A DNA stretch of 64,000 bases from Ruania halotolerans. GTDB taxonomy: Bacteria > Actinomycetota > Actinomycetes > Actinomycetales > Beutenbergiaceae. Below, piece by piece: positions 16,547 through 24,238 of the stretch. The DNA lies in contig NZ_CP088017.1 of the NCBI RefSeq assembly GCF_021049285.1, positions 434,001 through 498,000 on the forward strand, read 5' to 3'. The notes under the pieces were generated by a model, which saw only the letters and a program-made list of their open reading frames with translations, had not been told where the DNA came from and did not search any database. Made by a program: the position numbers and the translations under genes. Numbering within the stretch: the stretch's first letter is position 1; each line of letters opens with the position of its first letter.

Positions 16547-17536
16547 TCACCAGTGGCGTTGCTCGCCACCGTGGTCCGCGCTCTCTTGCGCGAGCAGCGC
16601 CACGCGCGTGGCGAGCAGGCTTTGTGCGGTGGTGATCTCGGGCTCACTGCCCGTGGCGACTGCATCAAAGAAGAACGCCGCGGGGCGGACCGGATCCGGG
16701 AGGTCGATGGCGCGACGGGCTCGCCCGTGGGTCTCGACCGTCAGCGAGCCGTAAGCCCAATCGAGCTCGGCGGTGCCCTCAGAGCCGGTCAGGCGCATCC
16801 GGTAGTGACCGTGCACCTCGGAGGCCTGCGGGGCAAGCCAGTTCGCCTCGATCGTCGCTGTCGTGGCTCCTGCCCGCAGGAGAACGGCCACGTGGTCGTC
16901 GAAGTTCGGATGCTCCGCCCGTCGTGCATTGCCGGTCTGGGCGCAGACTGTGCCTGAGGTCGCTCCGGCGAGAAGGAGCGCCAGATCGATGTCGTGCACC
17001 GGCAGGTCGCCGGCGATGCCACCGTACGTCTGCCGCTGCAAGAACCACGGTGGGCGGCTCGGAAGATTCAGCTTGTGCGGCCCGGTACTCGCGATCAGGG
17101 CCAGCTCACCGAGCTCGCCCTCCCCGAGCAGCCGGCGGACCGCGCGCGTGACGGGATGGAAGCGCTTCTCGAACACGATGCAGACGTGTCGATCTGTCTG
17201 CGCAGCGCGTTGCTCGATCAGATCGAGCTCGTCGAGTGAGGTGCACAGCGGCTTGTCGGCGATCACGTGTGCGCCCGCTTCCAGTGCCGCGAGCACGGCG
17301 GAACCCCGCTCGCGGTAAACCCCGGCAACGAGCGCGACGTCCACAGCACGATCGGCTAGCAGGTCGGCGGGAGAGTCGTAGAGGGGCGCGCCGCCGAGGC
17401 CGGGCAGGTACGCGGCGCGCATGGCTGGATCGGGTTCGGCCACCCCGGCGAGCACGCAGTCCTCGCGCGCGGCCAGTTCATCGAGTGCATAGGAGACGTG
17501 CGGATGTGCGGCACCAAGAATCGCGACCTGGATCAT
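16547..17536 (-). CDS. Gfo/Idh/MocA-family sugar oxidoreductase
   Basis: The 329-aa protein begins with the strand and loop VAILGAAHPHVSYAL in place of the usual GxGxxG, has the catalytic triplet as DKP (HVIADKPLCTS) and the late histidine in LPVHDIDLAL. These support NAD(P)-dependent redox chemistry on a sugar hydroxyl. Its ATG overlaps the stop of the preceding dehydrogenase by four bases, so the two are translationally coupled. The LamG-like gene follows. The altered N-terminal nucleotide loop (A-H-P-H) is shared with a subset of the family that also includes the 18662 gene (TENSHTDH). Confidence 0.88.
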   Translation of the reverse strand: MIQVAILGAAHPHVSYALDELAAREDCVLAGVAEPDPAMRAAYLPGLGGAPLYDSPADLLADRAVDVALVAGVYRERGSAVLAALEAGAHVIADKPLCTSLDELDLIEQRAAQTDRHVCIVFEKRFHPVTRAVRRLLGEGELGELALIASTGPHKLNLPSRPPWFLQRQTYGGIAGDLPVHDIDLALLLAGATSGTVCAQTGNARRAEHPNFDDHVAVLLRAGATTATIEANWLAPQASEVHGHYRMRLTGSEGTAELDWAYGSLTVETHGRARRAIDLPDPVRPAAFFFDAVATGSEPEITTAQSLLATRVALLAQESADHGGEQRHW

Positions 17537-18573
17537 GCCGACACCGCCGTTCGCTCGCCCGACTCGGCCGCCCGGTAGATCGCGTCCAACAGGTGCACGG
17601 TGCGGGCGGCTTCAGTGGCGTCGATCGCGCATCGACGCCCGCCCCGCAGGGCTGCGGTGACCTCATTCCACATCGCGACATGTCCGGCTACACCGATCGC
17701 AGCGGGGTCGGCGGAGCCGCTGGTCACCGACGCCGATGACGCGGGTCGCGGCGTGTCCGGCATGTCCCATCGCACGATCTCGCCCTGACCCAGCTCGACG
17801 ACTCCGCGGCTGGTGTGCAGCGTCAACGTGGCGGGTGTACCTGGCGGTGTGGCGGTCGATGTGCTGATCAGGCCCAGTGCACCGGAGGTGAACCGCACCG
17901 TTGCGGCAGCGGTGTCCTCCGCCGTCATGTCATGTCCCACCGTCGCGACTTGCGCCGTGACTTCAGCGGCCGGCCCGCACAGCCACTGAAGCAGGTCGAC
18001 GTTGTGTGCCCCCTGGTTCATCAGCGACCCACCGGCAGGCATCGAGGACCGCCACGGTGCCGCGCGGTAGTAGTCCTCCCCCCGGAACCAGTGCACCTGC
18101 GTGACCGCCAACCGGACCGTGCCCAGCTGACCAGCGTCGAGTAGTCGTTTCACGGCAACGACCTCGGGTTCGAATCGCCGCTGGGCGACCATGGCGATCA
18201 GGACGCCGTGGTCTCGCTGAGCTCTCACGAGTTGGTTCGCTTCACCGCTGGTTGTGGCGAGGGGCTTCTCAACAACCGCGTGTTTTCCCGCTGCTGCGGC
18301 TGCGAGGGCGAGCCGGGCGTGCGTCTGCGACGGCGTACAGACGGCGACTGCATCGACGTTCGGGTGGGCGATCACTTCCTTGACCGCACGCTGTTGCGCT
18401 CCGGGCCAGCCACAGTCGGCCATGGCATCTGCCGATCCGCCGCTGAAGGCGGTCACCTGCACGTTCTCAATTTCCTGGAGAGCGCGTGCGTGCGTGGTGC
18501 CGATAGTGCCGAGTCCGACGATGCCGATCCGGATCGCCCCGTTGATCGATTCTCCCGGCCCTCGCTGCTCCAT
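17533..18573 (-). CDS. Gfo/Idh/MocA-family sugar oxidoreductase
   Basis: The 346-aa product has a canonical Rossmann start (IGIVGLGTIGTTHA), EKP in HAVVEKPLATT and the active-site GGSLMNQGAHNVDLLQW with its His-x-x-Asp. This is the most orthodox dehydrogenase of the locus. I chose ATG 18573, which places the Rossmann strand about 15 residues in; longer starts would run through the operator at 18604. It is the first gene of a leftward unit of three. The divergent unit at 18662 shares the operator. Confidence 0.9.
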   Translation of the reverse strand: MEQRGPGESINGAIRIGIVGLGTIGTTHARALQEIENVQVTAFSGGSADAMADCGWPGAQQRAVKEVIAHPNVDAVAVCTPSQTHARLALAAAAAGKHAVVEKPLATTSGEANQLVRAQRDHGVLIAMVAQRRFEPEVVAVKRLLDAGQLGTVRLAVTQVHWFRGEDYYRAAPWRSSMPAGGSLMNQGAHNVDLLQWLCGPAAEVTAQVATVGHDMTAEDTAAATVRFTSGALGLISTSTATPPGTPATLTLHTSRGVVELGQGEIVRWDMPDTPRPASSASVTSGSADPAAIGVAGHVAMWNEVTAALRGGRRCAIDATEAARTVHLLDAIYRAAESGERTAVSA

Positions 18574-18597
18574 GCGGTCACCATACGGGCACACTCC

Positions 18598-18623
18598 TTG
18601 AACTGCAATCGATTGCATGTCAA
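18598..18623. promoter_or_regulatory. Divergent promoter with LacI operator (site 4)
   Basis: The perfect palindrome TGCAATCGATTGCA (18604-18617) is flanked by TTGAAC on the left and TGTCAA on the right, extending the dyad. TTGAAC reads as a rightward -35 with CAAGAT as a weak -10 at 18621. The complement of TGTCAA is a perfect leftward TTGACA. The operator therefore fills the promoter spacer for both directions, 30 bp before the leftward gene and 44 bp before the rightward one. Confidence 0.72.
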
Positions 18624-18661
18624 GATGAGCCGAACTGTGGAATGAGACGACGGGACTGCAC

Positions 18662-19534
18662 GTGACACGTATCGGCTTCATCGGGACCGAGAACTCCCAC
18701 ACCGATCACTTCATCCGATTCCTGAACGACGAGATCAGGCATCCCGGTGTGTCCGCCGTCGCCCTCTGCGGTGGCCGCACGGAGCGTAACCTTGCGCTGG
18801 CCAAGGCCGGCGGCATCGAGATCATCGTGGACGAACCTGCCGATCTGCTCGGCGTCATCGACGCCGCGATCATCTCTACGCGTGACGGCGCTCGGCACCG
18901 GGAGCAGGCCGAACCGCTGCTCGAGGCCGGCTTGCCGGTGCTCGTGGACAAGCCGCTGGCGACGACGGTTCCTGATGCGGAGGCCATCTTCGCCGCTGCG
19001 GCAGCCTCGGGGGTACCGGTGTACTCCGCATCCGCGCTGCGCTTTGTGCCACAGGTCGCCGAGCTCGTCAAGGATGGAGCCGGCGCTGGAGCCTTGCGAA
19101 GCCTGCACATCGTCGGTCCCGGCGACCCGGACAGCCCCTATTCCGGCCTGTTCTTCTACGGTATTCATCACGTCGAGACAGCCTTGGAGATGCTCGGCAA
19201 TCCCGTGGTGGCAGCCGGGAACGTCCCCGCAACGGTTCGCCGCAGCGGCGATACCACGACGGCGTTGCTGCGGGTGGCGAACGTCGACCTCACCCTGACG
19301 TTCGTGGCGCCGACCGAGAATGAGCGGGTGCCCTTCCACGCCACCGCCGTGCACACCCATGGCGTTCTGACCCGCACCCTCGTGCTCGAGAAGGATTACA
19401 ATGCTCCCGCACTGGCGGCCTTCGTGCAGGCGATCGCAACCGGCGTCGCTCCGGCCTCGAACGAGACGCTGATCGCACCGGTTGCGGTACTGAGCGCCGT
19501 CGTGGACGCACTGCCCGGACAGGTGCGGTCATGA
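18662..19534 (+). CDS. Gfo/Idh/MocA-family oxidoreductase (short form)
   Basis: The 290-aa protein starts at a GTG with little ribosome-binding sequence. It has a modified nucleotide loop (IGFIGTENSHTDH), DKP in PVLVDKPLATT and a histidine pair in FFYGIHHVETAL at the active-site position. It is shorter than the other dehydrogenases because the C-terminal beta-sheet domain is reduced. The stop overlaps the ATG of the next dehydrogenase by four bases. The unit continues to the AGE epimerase. Confidence 0.85.
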   Translation: MTRIGFIGTENSHTDHFIRFLNDEIRHPGVSAVALCGGRTERNLALAKAGGIEIIVDEPADLLGVIDAAIISTRDGARHREQAEPLLEAGLPVLVDKPLATTVPDAEAIFAAAAASGVPVYSASALRFVPQVAELVKDGAGAGALRSLHIVGPGDPDSPYSGLFFYGIHHVETALEMLGNPVVAAGNVPATVRRSGDTTTALLRVANVDLTLTFVAPTENERVPFHATAVHTHGVLTRTLVLEKDYNAPALAAFVQAIATGVAPASNETLIAPVAVLSAVVDALPGQVRS

Positions 19535-20517
19535 CGCCCGTCCGCTTCGGCGTCATTGGCGTCGGTATCATCGGTCGCCAGCACGTGGCCCGGCTGCTTG
19601 CGGACAACGGGACCGCCGAGCTGGTGGCGATCGCCGACTCGTCCGAGGACGCCGCGCGAGCCGTGGCAGCGGAGTACGGCACCGAGGCGATGCCGCTTGG
19701 CTCCCTCCTGGCTCGTGCGGACGTCGATGCGATCGTCATCGCGATCCCGTCCGGGCTGCACGCCGATGTGGCAGTCGCGGCTCTCGAGGCGGGCAAACAC
19801 GTCCTCCTCGAGAAGCCCATTGACGTCACCGTCGAAGCAGCCGATCGCATCATCGCTGCCGAGCGGCGCTCCGGCAGAGTGCTCAGTGTGGTGAGCCAAC
19901 GTCGGTTCTTGCCCGAGTCCCAGTTCCTGCACCGATCGATCCGGTCGGGTGTGTTTGGCTCGATCACCTCGGCAACTGTGGAGATCGCGCTCTGGCGCAC
20001 ACAGGAGTACTACGACTCCGGCGCCTGGCGCGGCACGTGGGCCCTGGACGGCGGCGGTGCACTGATGAACCAAGGCGTGCACATGGTCGACATGATCCTG
20101 TGGCTGCTCGGCGAGGTGGAGGAAGTGCACGCCTATGGCGGCCTGTTGGCACACGAGAACATCGAGGTGGAGGACACCATCTCGATCACGGCTCGCTTCG
20201 CGAGCGGTGCCGTGCTGACCTTCCTCGCGAGCACGACCGCGTTCGGTGACCTCCCGATCCGGGTGGCCATCATGGGCGACGGCGGCACTGCCGTGACGGC
20301 CGCAGGAAAGTTCGAGCACTTCGTGTCGGCGCAGGGCAGCGAGCCTCCGGAGTTCGCGTCCCGGGATATGGAACGGGAGCAGCTGGTCGATTTCGTCGAG
20401 GCGATTCAGTGTGATCGCGAACCTCTGGTGACCTCGAGCCAAGCGCGCGCCGCAGTCGCCTTCATCGAAGCGGCGTACGAATCCATGCGCACCGGCAGGG
20501 CGGTGCGGCCACGATGA
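19531..20517 (+). CDS. Gfo/Idh/MocA-family sugar oxidoreductase
   Basis: The 328-aa protein has the canonical GVIGVGIIGRQH nucleotide loop, EKP in HVLLEKPIDVT and the catalytic GGGALMNQGVHMVDMILW. It is inositol-dehydrogenase-like in layout, but the sugar cannot be read off. It lies between two ATGA overlaps, with the 18662 dehydrogenase upstream and the AGE epimerase downstream, which makes a strictly coupled three-gene unit. Confidence 0.9.
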   Translation: MTPVRFGVIGVGIIGRQHVARLLADNGTAELVAIADSSEDAARAVAAEYGTEAMPLGSLLARADVDAIVIAIPSGLHADVAVAALEAGKHVLLEKPIDVTVEAADRIIAAERRSGRVLSVVSQRRFLPESQFLHRSIRSGVFGSITSATVEIALWRTQEYYDSGAWRGTWALDGGGALMNQGVHMVDMILWLLGEVEEVHAYGGLLAHENIEVEDTISITARFASGAVLTFLASTTAFGDLPIRVAIMGDGGTAVTAAGKFEHFVSAQGSEPPEFASRDMEREQLVDFVEAIQCDREPLVTSSQARAAVAFIEAAYESMRTGRAVRPR

Positions 20518-21815
20518 CCGGGTTCCCGGGAGGTGGCGCGGTGCGTGAGGTGCCGCTCGACATGGCCGCTGCGCAAGCACGGGAACACCTGGAGCAGGTC
20601 GTGCTGCCGTTCTGGTTGGCGAACGGGATCGACCACGCGCACGGTGGATTCCACACCTGCTTCGACAACCGCGGGCGCATCCGCGTCAGTGACGACAAGT
20701 TCACCTGGTCGCAGGGACGGTTCGTCTGGACGCTTGCGCACGCCAGCTCGCTGGTGCGCACCGGGCTGCTCCAGCCGGTCGACGGCGTGGGCGCCGACGA
20801 GTTGGCAGCGTGCGCAGTGCGCGGAGCTCAGTTCCTTGCGGATCATGCGCTCCGCTCAGACGGCACGTGTGCCTTCGCGCTCGTACGCGATGGTTCCGCC
20901 GAGGCGGCCGGCCAGCCTGCGCGAAGTGTCTATGCCGACCTGTTCGTCGCGATGGGATTCGCGGAGGTCGCCCGCCAGAGCGGGCAGACGCGATGGCTTG
21001 GGCCCGCACGCCGCATCATTGACCGAGCCCACGACGATATCCACCAGCGGGTAGCGCCCACTCCGCCGTACGCCATCCCGAGCGGGCACAACGCCTTCGG
21101 GCCGCACCTGATCCTGTTGAACGCCCTCGTCGTGATGACTCGGGCAGAACGAGACGTCGCCGTGGTGACCTCGCGCGAGGAGGCTCTCGCCGCCGAACTG
21201 GACGCAGTGATGTCCTTTCACGACGGCGCTCACGGCTTCCGTGAGATGCCGCCACTGGATGCCTCCCAGCACGGCGGCGACTCGGGGCCGCCTGGCTCGA
21301 ACCTGATTGCCTCGCACCGTGTTCCCGGCCATGCGCTGGAGGCGATGTGGATCGCACTGGAGGCGATGGAACTGCTCGGTGATGCGACTCATCGAGAGAG
21401 AGCGCTGGCGAGCATCGCGCCGCTGTGCGAACTCGGGTGGGACGGTGAGCACGGGGGACTGTTCCGGTACGTGGACGAGGCAGGTGGGGCTCCGCGAGGG
21501 ATGGCCGGCGAATCTGAGTACGAGCAACTCGTGCGCCGTACCTGGGATATGAAGCTGTGGTGGGTGCACACCGAAGCGGCAGCCGTCACCGCGACGGCCG
21601 CGCACCGATACGGTCGGGCAGAGTGCGCCGAGTGGTTTGAGCGGATCTGGCGGTACACGCTCGGCACCTTTCCCGGGCGGTCGGCCGGCGAGGAATGGGT
21701 GCAGATCCGCAACCGTGACGGATCGCCACGCGATGAGGTGGTGGCGCTGCCGGTCAAGGATCCCTTCCACATCACGCGGAACTTGATGCAGATCGTCGAA
21801 CTCAACCTCACATGA
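20514..21815 (+). CDS. AGE-family (N-acylglucosamine 2-epimerase-like) epimerase/isomerase
   Basis: The 433-aa protein is an (alpha/alpha)6-barrel of the AGE family: WSQGRFVWTLAH near residue 65, HRVPGHALEAMW near 270 and MKLWWVHTEAA near 350, which bring the histidines expected in the barrel. Members interconvert aldoses and ketoses or epimerise C2 of free sugars. It is the last gene of the rightward unit (ATGA overlap) and is followed by a strong hairpin. It probably acts on the monosaccharide released at the end of the pathway. Confidence 0.88.
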   Translation: MTGFPGGGAVREVPLDMAAAQAREHLEQVVLPFWLANGIDHAHGGFHTCFDNRGRIRVSDDKFTWSQGRFVWTLAHASSLVRTGLLQPVDGVGADELAACAVRGAQFLADHALRSDGTCAFALVRDGSAEAAGQPARSVYADLFVAMGFAEVARQSGQTRWLGPARRIIDRAHDDIHQRVAPTPPYAIPSGHNAFGPHLILLNALVVMTRAERDVAVVTSREEALAAELDAVMSFHDGAHGFREMPPLDASQHGGDSGPPGSNLIASHRVPGHALEAMWIALEAMELLGDATHRERALASIAPLCELGWDGEHGGLFRYVDEAGGAPRGMAGESEYEQLVRRTWDMKLWWVHTEAAAVTATAAHRYGRAECAEWFERIWRYTLGTFPGRSAGEEWVQIRNRDGSPRDEVVALPVKDPFHITRNLMQIVELNLT

Positions 21816-21863
21816 GGGGCAGTCTTGCCGCCTGTAGCACGCACTGCTGACGGGGTAGGTGAG

Positions 21864-21905
21864 CAGGGCCCGCCGCGCGCGATTGCTCACGATCGGCGGG
21901 CCCTG
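21864..21905. terminator. Bidirectional hairpin terminator
   Basis: A perfect 12-bp GC-rich stem (21864-21875 with 21894-21905) with an 18-base loop lies in the convergent gap between the AGE epimerase and PhoX. There is no U-tract, which is normal for high-GC genomes. It marks the right border of the sugar locus. Confidence 0.75.
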
Positions 21906-21948
21906 ACGTCACACCGGTTCTGATCGGATCGGGCCGCTTCTCATGCGG

Positions 21949-24015
21949 TCAGGAGCCCTGACCGATCCGGCCACCCCGCTCGTTCCAGACCACCGCGACG
22001 GACGGGCGTGGAACGGCGGAGCCGCCGTCGGGCCAGTGCGAGGAGGGGTTCGCAAACGTGGAGCCGTCGGTCTCGCCCGGGTGCTGGACGTTCACGAACA
22101 CCTGACGATTGTCCACCCATGGGCCACACGTCTCCGCGCCGAGTGGCACGGTGAGGAACTGCTTCACCTGGCCGCGGTACGGACCCTCCACGGCCACCCC
22201 GAACAGGCCGTCGTTCGTGCCGAGAGCGTTGCCGTCGGTGCTGATCCACAGGTTCCCGAACGAGTCGAAGGTGAGGTTGTCCGGGCAGGAGATCGGGGAG
22301 ACCTGCGCCGGGTCGAAGCCGCCGAAGTAGGTGCCCGGATCCCCGGGGTCCCCACACACGAGAAACAACGACCACGCGAACGTCTCGGCAGCGGCGTCGT
22401 TCCCGGCCTCGATGAGTTCGAGCACCTGACCGTGCTTGTTGCCCACTCGCGGGTTCGCCTCATCGACGCCAAGGTTCGTGCCGGTGCCGCGGCGGCTGTT
22501 GTTGGTCAGCGCCACGTACACGTGCCCCGACGTCGGGCTCGGCTCGACGTCTTCAGGTCGATCCATCGCCGTGGCGCCCACCATGTCCCCGGCCTGGCGA
22601 GTGAAGAGGAGGACCTCCTCGGCACTCATGCCCTCCACGAACGACTCTGTTCCCGAGACGAGCGGGATCCACTCACCGGAGCCGTCGAAGGCGCCGTCTG
22701 CGGGCAGCTCACCGGTGCCGGTGATCTCCGCAGCGGGGGAGTTGCCGGTGAATCGGGCCACGTAGAGCGTGCCCTCGTCCAGGAGCGTGGCGTTGTGCGC
22801 CTTGGCGGCGGCCGAGTTGCCGGGCCGGTACGTCCCGGAGGAGACGAACTTGTAGAAGTAGTCGAACCGTTCGTCATCACCCATATACACGGCGACGCGA
22901 CCGTCGTCGGTGATCCGCGGCTCGGCGGCCTCGTGCTTGAACCGGCCGAGCGCCGTCCGCTTCTTGGGGGTGGAGGTGGGATCGTACGGGTCGATCTCCA
23001 CCACCCAGCCGAATCGGTTGGCCTCGTTCGGCTCCTGTGCGAGGTCGAACCGGGGGTCGAACTCCTCCCAGCGGCGGCCGGTGGTCCCACCGCTCATGCC
23101 GTAGCGGGCGAGCCGGCCGGAGACGACCGGGTCGCTCACCTGGTTCGCGTTCGCGAAGTACTGGTTGAAGTTCTCCTCGGCGGTGAGCCAGGTGCCCCAC
23201 GGGGTGAGGCCGCCTGCGCAGTTGTTCAGGGTGCCCAGCACGGTCCGACCCTCAGGATCGGCGGTGGTGCGCACGAGCTCGGAACCCGCGACGGGGCCGG
23301 TGAGTTCGAACGGGGAGGAGGTGTGGAAGCGCCGGTTCAGCTCGTGCCCGACCACCGGCTGCAGCCCTGCCGGGCGCCCTCGCGGCGGCTCCACGACCAC
23401 CACGCTCAACCCGTGTGCCGCCCACGCGACCTGCACCTGCTCCTCGGTGGGATTCACCGGGTCGTAGTCGTCGAACATCATTTCCTCGCTGGTGTACTCG
23501 TGGTTGCTCACGAGCAGCTGCTGGCGGCCGCGTAGCGGGAGGAAGCCGAGGTAGTCGCAGTTGTAGCCGAACTGGCGCAACTGCTTCTCGGGGGTCTGGT
23601 CGAACGGGTCGAACTCGTCGTCGGCGTCGAAGAGCGGGTCGCCCCAGCGGATCACCACATCCCACGCGTACCCGTCCGGCACGGTGAGGGTGTCGGCCGT
23701 GTTCGGCGCAACGGGTGTGAACCGAAGACCGGGGGCAGCGCTGGACCCGCGGTTGCCGGGGCTAGCGGCCGCCGGTGCGGCGGTACCCAGCACGCCGGCG
23801 GTGCCGGCCCCGGCGAGCACCATGCTGGCGCGCAGCACCGAACGGCGAGAGAGGGCGGTGGCGACCAGATCGCCGAAGTAGGGGTTCCCGGAGGTGTTCG
23901 GTGCCTCCTGGAAACAAGCATCGCCGCACTTCGCGCGGCAGGTCATGGCGGATCGCCCGCCGGAGTGGGTGATCAGCGGGAGAGAACGGCGCACCACGAG
24001 TGTGCTCCTTCGCAT
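21949..24015 (-). CDS. phoX: PhoX-type alkaline phosphatase, Tat-exported
   Basis: The 688-aa protein contains the family N-terminal segment with MTCRAKCGDACF and PNTSGNPYFG, then a twin-arginine motif (S56-R-R-S-V-L61) and hydrophobic stretch ending near APAAAS. The mature part is the PhoX/DUF839 propeller with its acidic Ca/Fe-binding segments (GYNCDYLGF, SNHEYTSEEM, TAEENFNQYF). It releases phosphate from organic esters outside the membrane. The start has no clear ribosome-binding site, but the N-terminal block is conserved in the family. A run of 11-bp-spaced TGAAC-like repeats lies 62-88 bp upstream, consistent with PhoP control under phosphate starvation. Confidence 0.93.
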   Translation of the reverse strand: MRRSTLVVRRSLPLITHSGGRSAMTCRAKCGDACFQEAPNTSGNPYFGDLVATALSRRSVLRASMVLAGAGTAGVLGTAAPAAASPGNRGSSAAPGLRFTPVAPNTADTLTVPDGYAWDVVIRWGDPLFDADDEFDPFDQTPEKQLRQFGYNCDYLGFLPLRGRQQLLVSNHEYTSEEMMFDDYDPVNPTEEQVQVAWAAHGLSVVVVEPPRGRPAGLQPVVGHELNRRFHTSSPFELTGPVAGSELVRTTADPEGRTVLGTLNNCAGGLTPWGTWLTAEENFNQYFANANQVSDPVVSGRLARYGMSGGTTGRRWEEFDPRFDLAQEPNEANRFGWVVEIDPYDPTSTPKKRTALGRFKHEAAEPRITDDGRVAVYMGDDERFDYFYKFVSSGTYRPGNSAAAKAHNATLLDEGTLYVARFTGNSPAAEITGTGELPADGAFDGSGEWIPLVSGTESFVEGMSAEEVLLFTRQAGDMVGATAMDRPEDVEPSPTSGHVYVALTNNSRRGTGTNLGVDEANPRVGNKHGQVLELIEAGNDAAAETFAWSLFLVCGDPGDPGTYFGGFDPAQVSPISCPDNLTFDSFGNLWISTDGNALGTNDGLFGVAVEGPYRGQVKQFLTVPLGAETCGPWVDNRQVFVNVQHPGETDGSTFANPSSHWPDGGSAVPRPSVAVVWNERGGRIGQGS

Positions 24016-24076
24016 CAGAGGGGGTGGACGCCCCTGACGCTACGAAGTGCGACCCCGCGAGAACCTGGCGAGTGAA

Positions 24077-24103
24077 TGAACGAGACGTGAAAACTCGTTG
24101 ACC
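24077..24103 (-). promoter_or_regulatory. PHO-box-like direct repeats before phoX
   Basis: On the minus strand the pentamers GGTCA, TTTCA and GTTCA recur with an exact 11-base period (plus-strand starts 24077, 24088, 24099). Actinobacterial PhoP boxes are 11-bp direct repeats around GTTCA. A possible -10 (TAGCGT) lies at 24037-24042, so the repeats sit at and just above the -35 region, as expected for an activator. The remaining bases up to glpD at 24239 show no gene. Confidence 0.6.
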
Positions 24104-24238
24104 ATCAACTCCCGATGCTGGCGCAACGGCCAGTCAGGCGTTAAAGAAAGAGTCATCGTGCGTAAATCGTTGGCTGTTCGCCCTTGTCGGTCGATCCGGC
24201 AGTTCGGCGGCGACCGGGTCGACGAGTACCCCGGAGGG

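Noticed and set aside
21943-23535. Plus-strand frame of 530 codons opposite phoX
   Set aside because: PhoX family motifs lie on the minus strand; the plus frame is R/V/H-rich and has no start signals.
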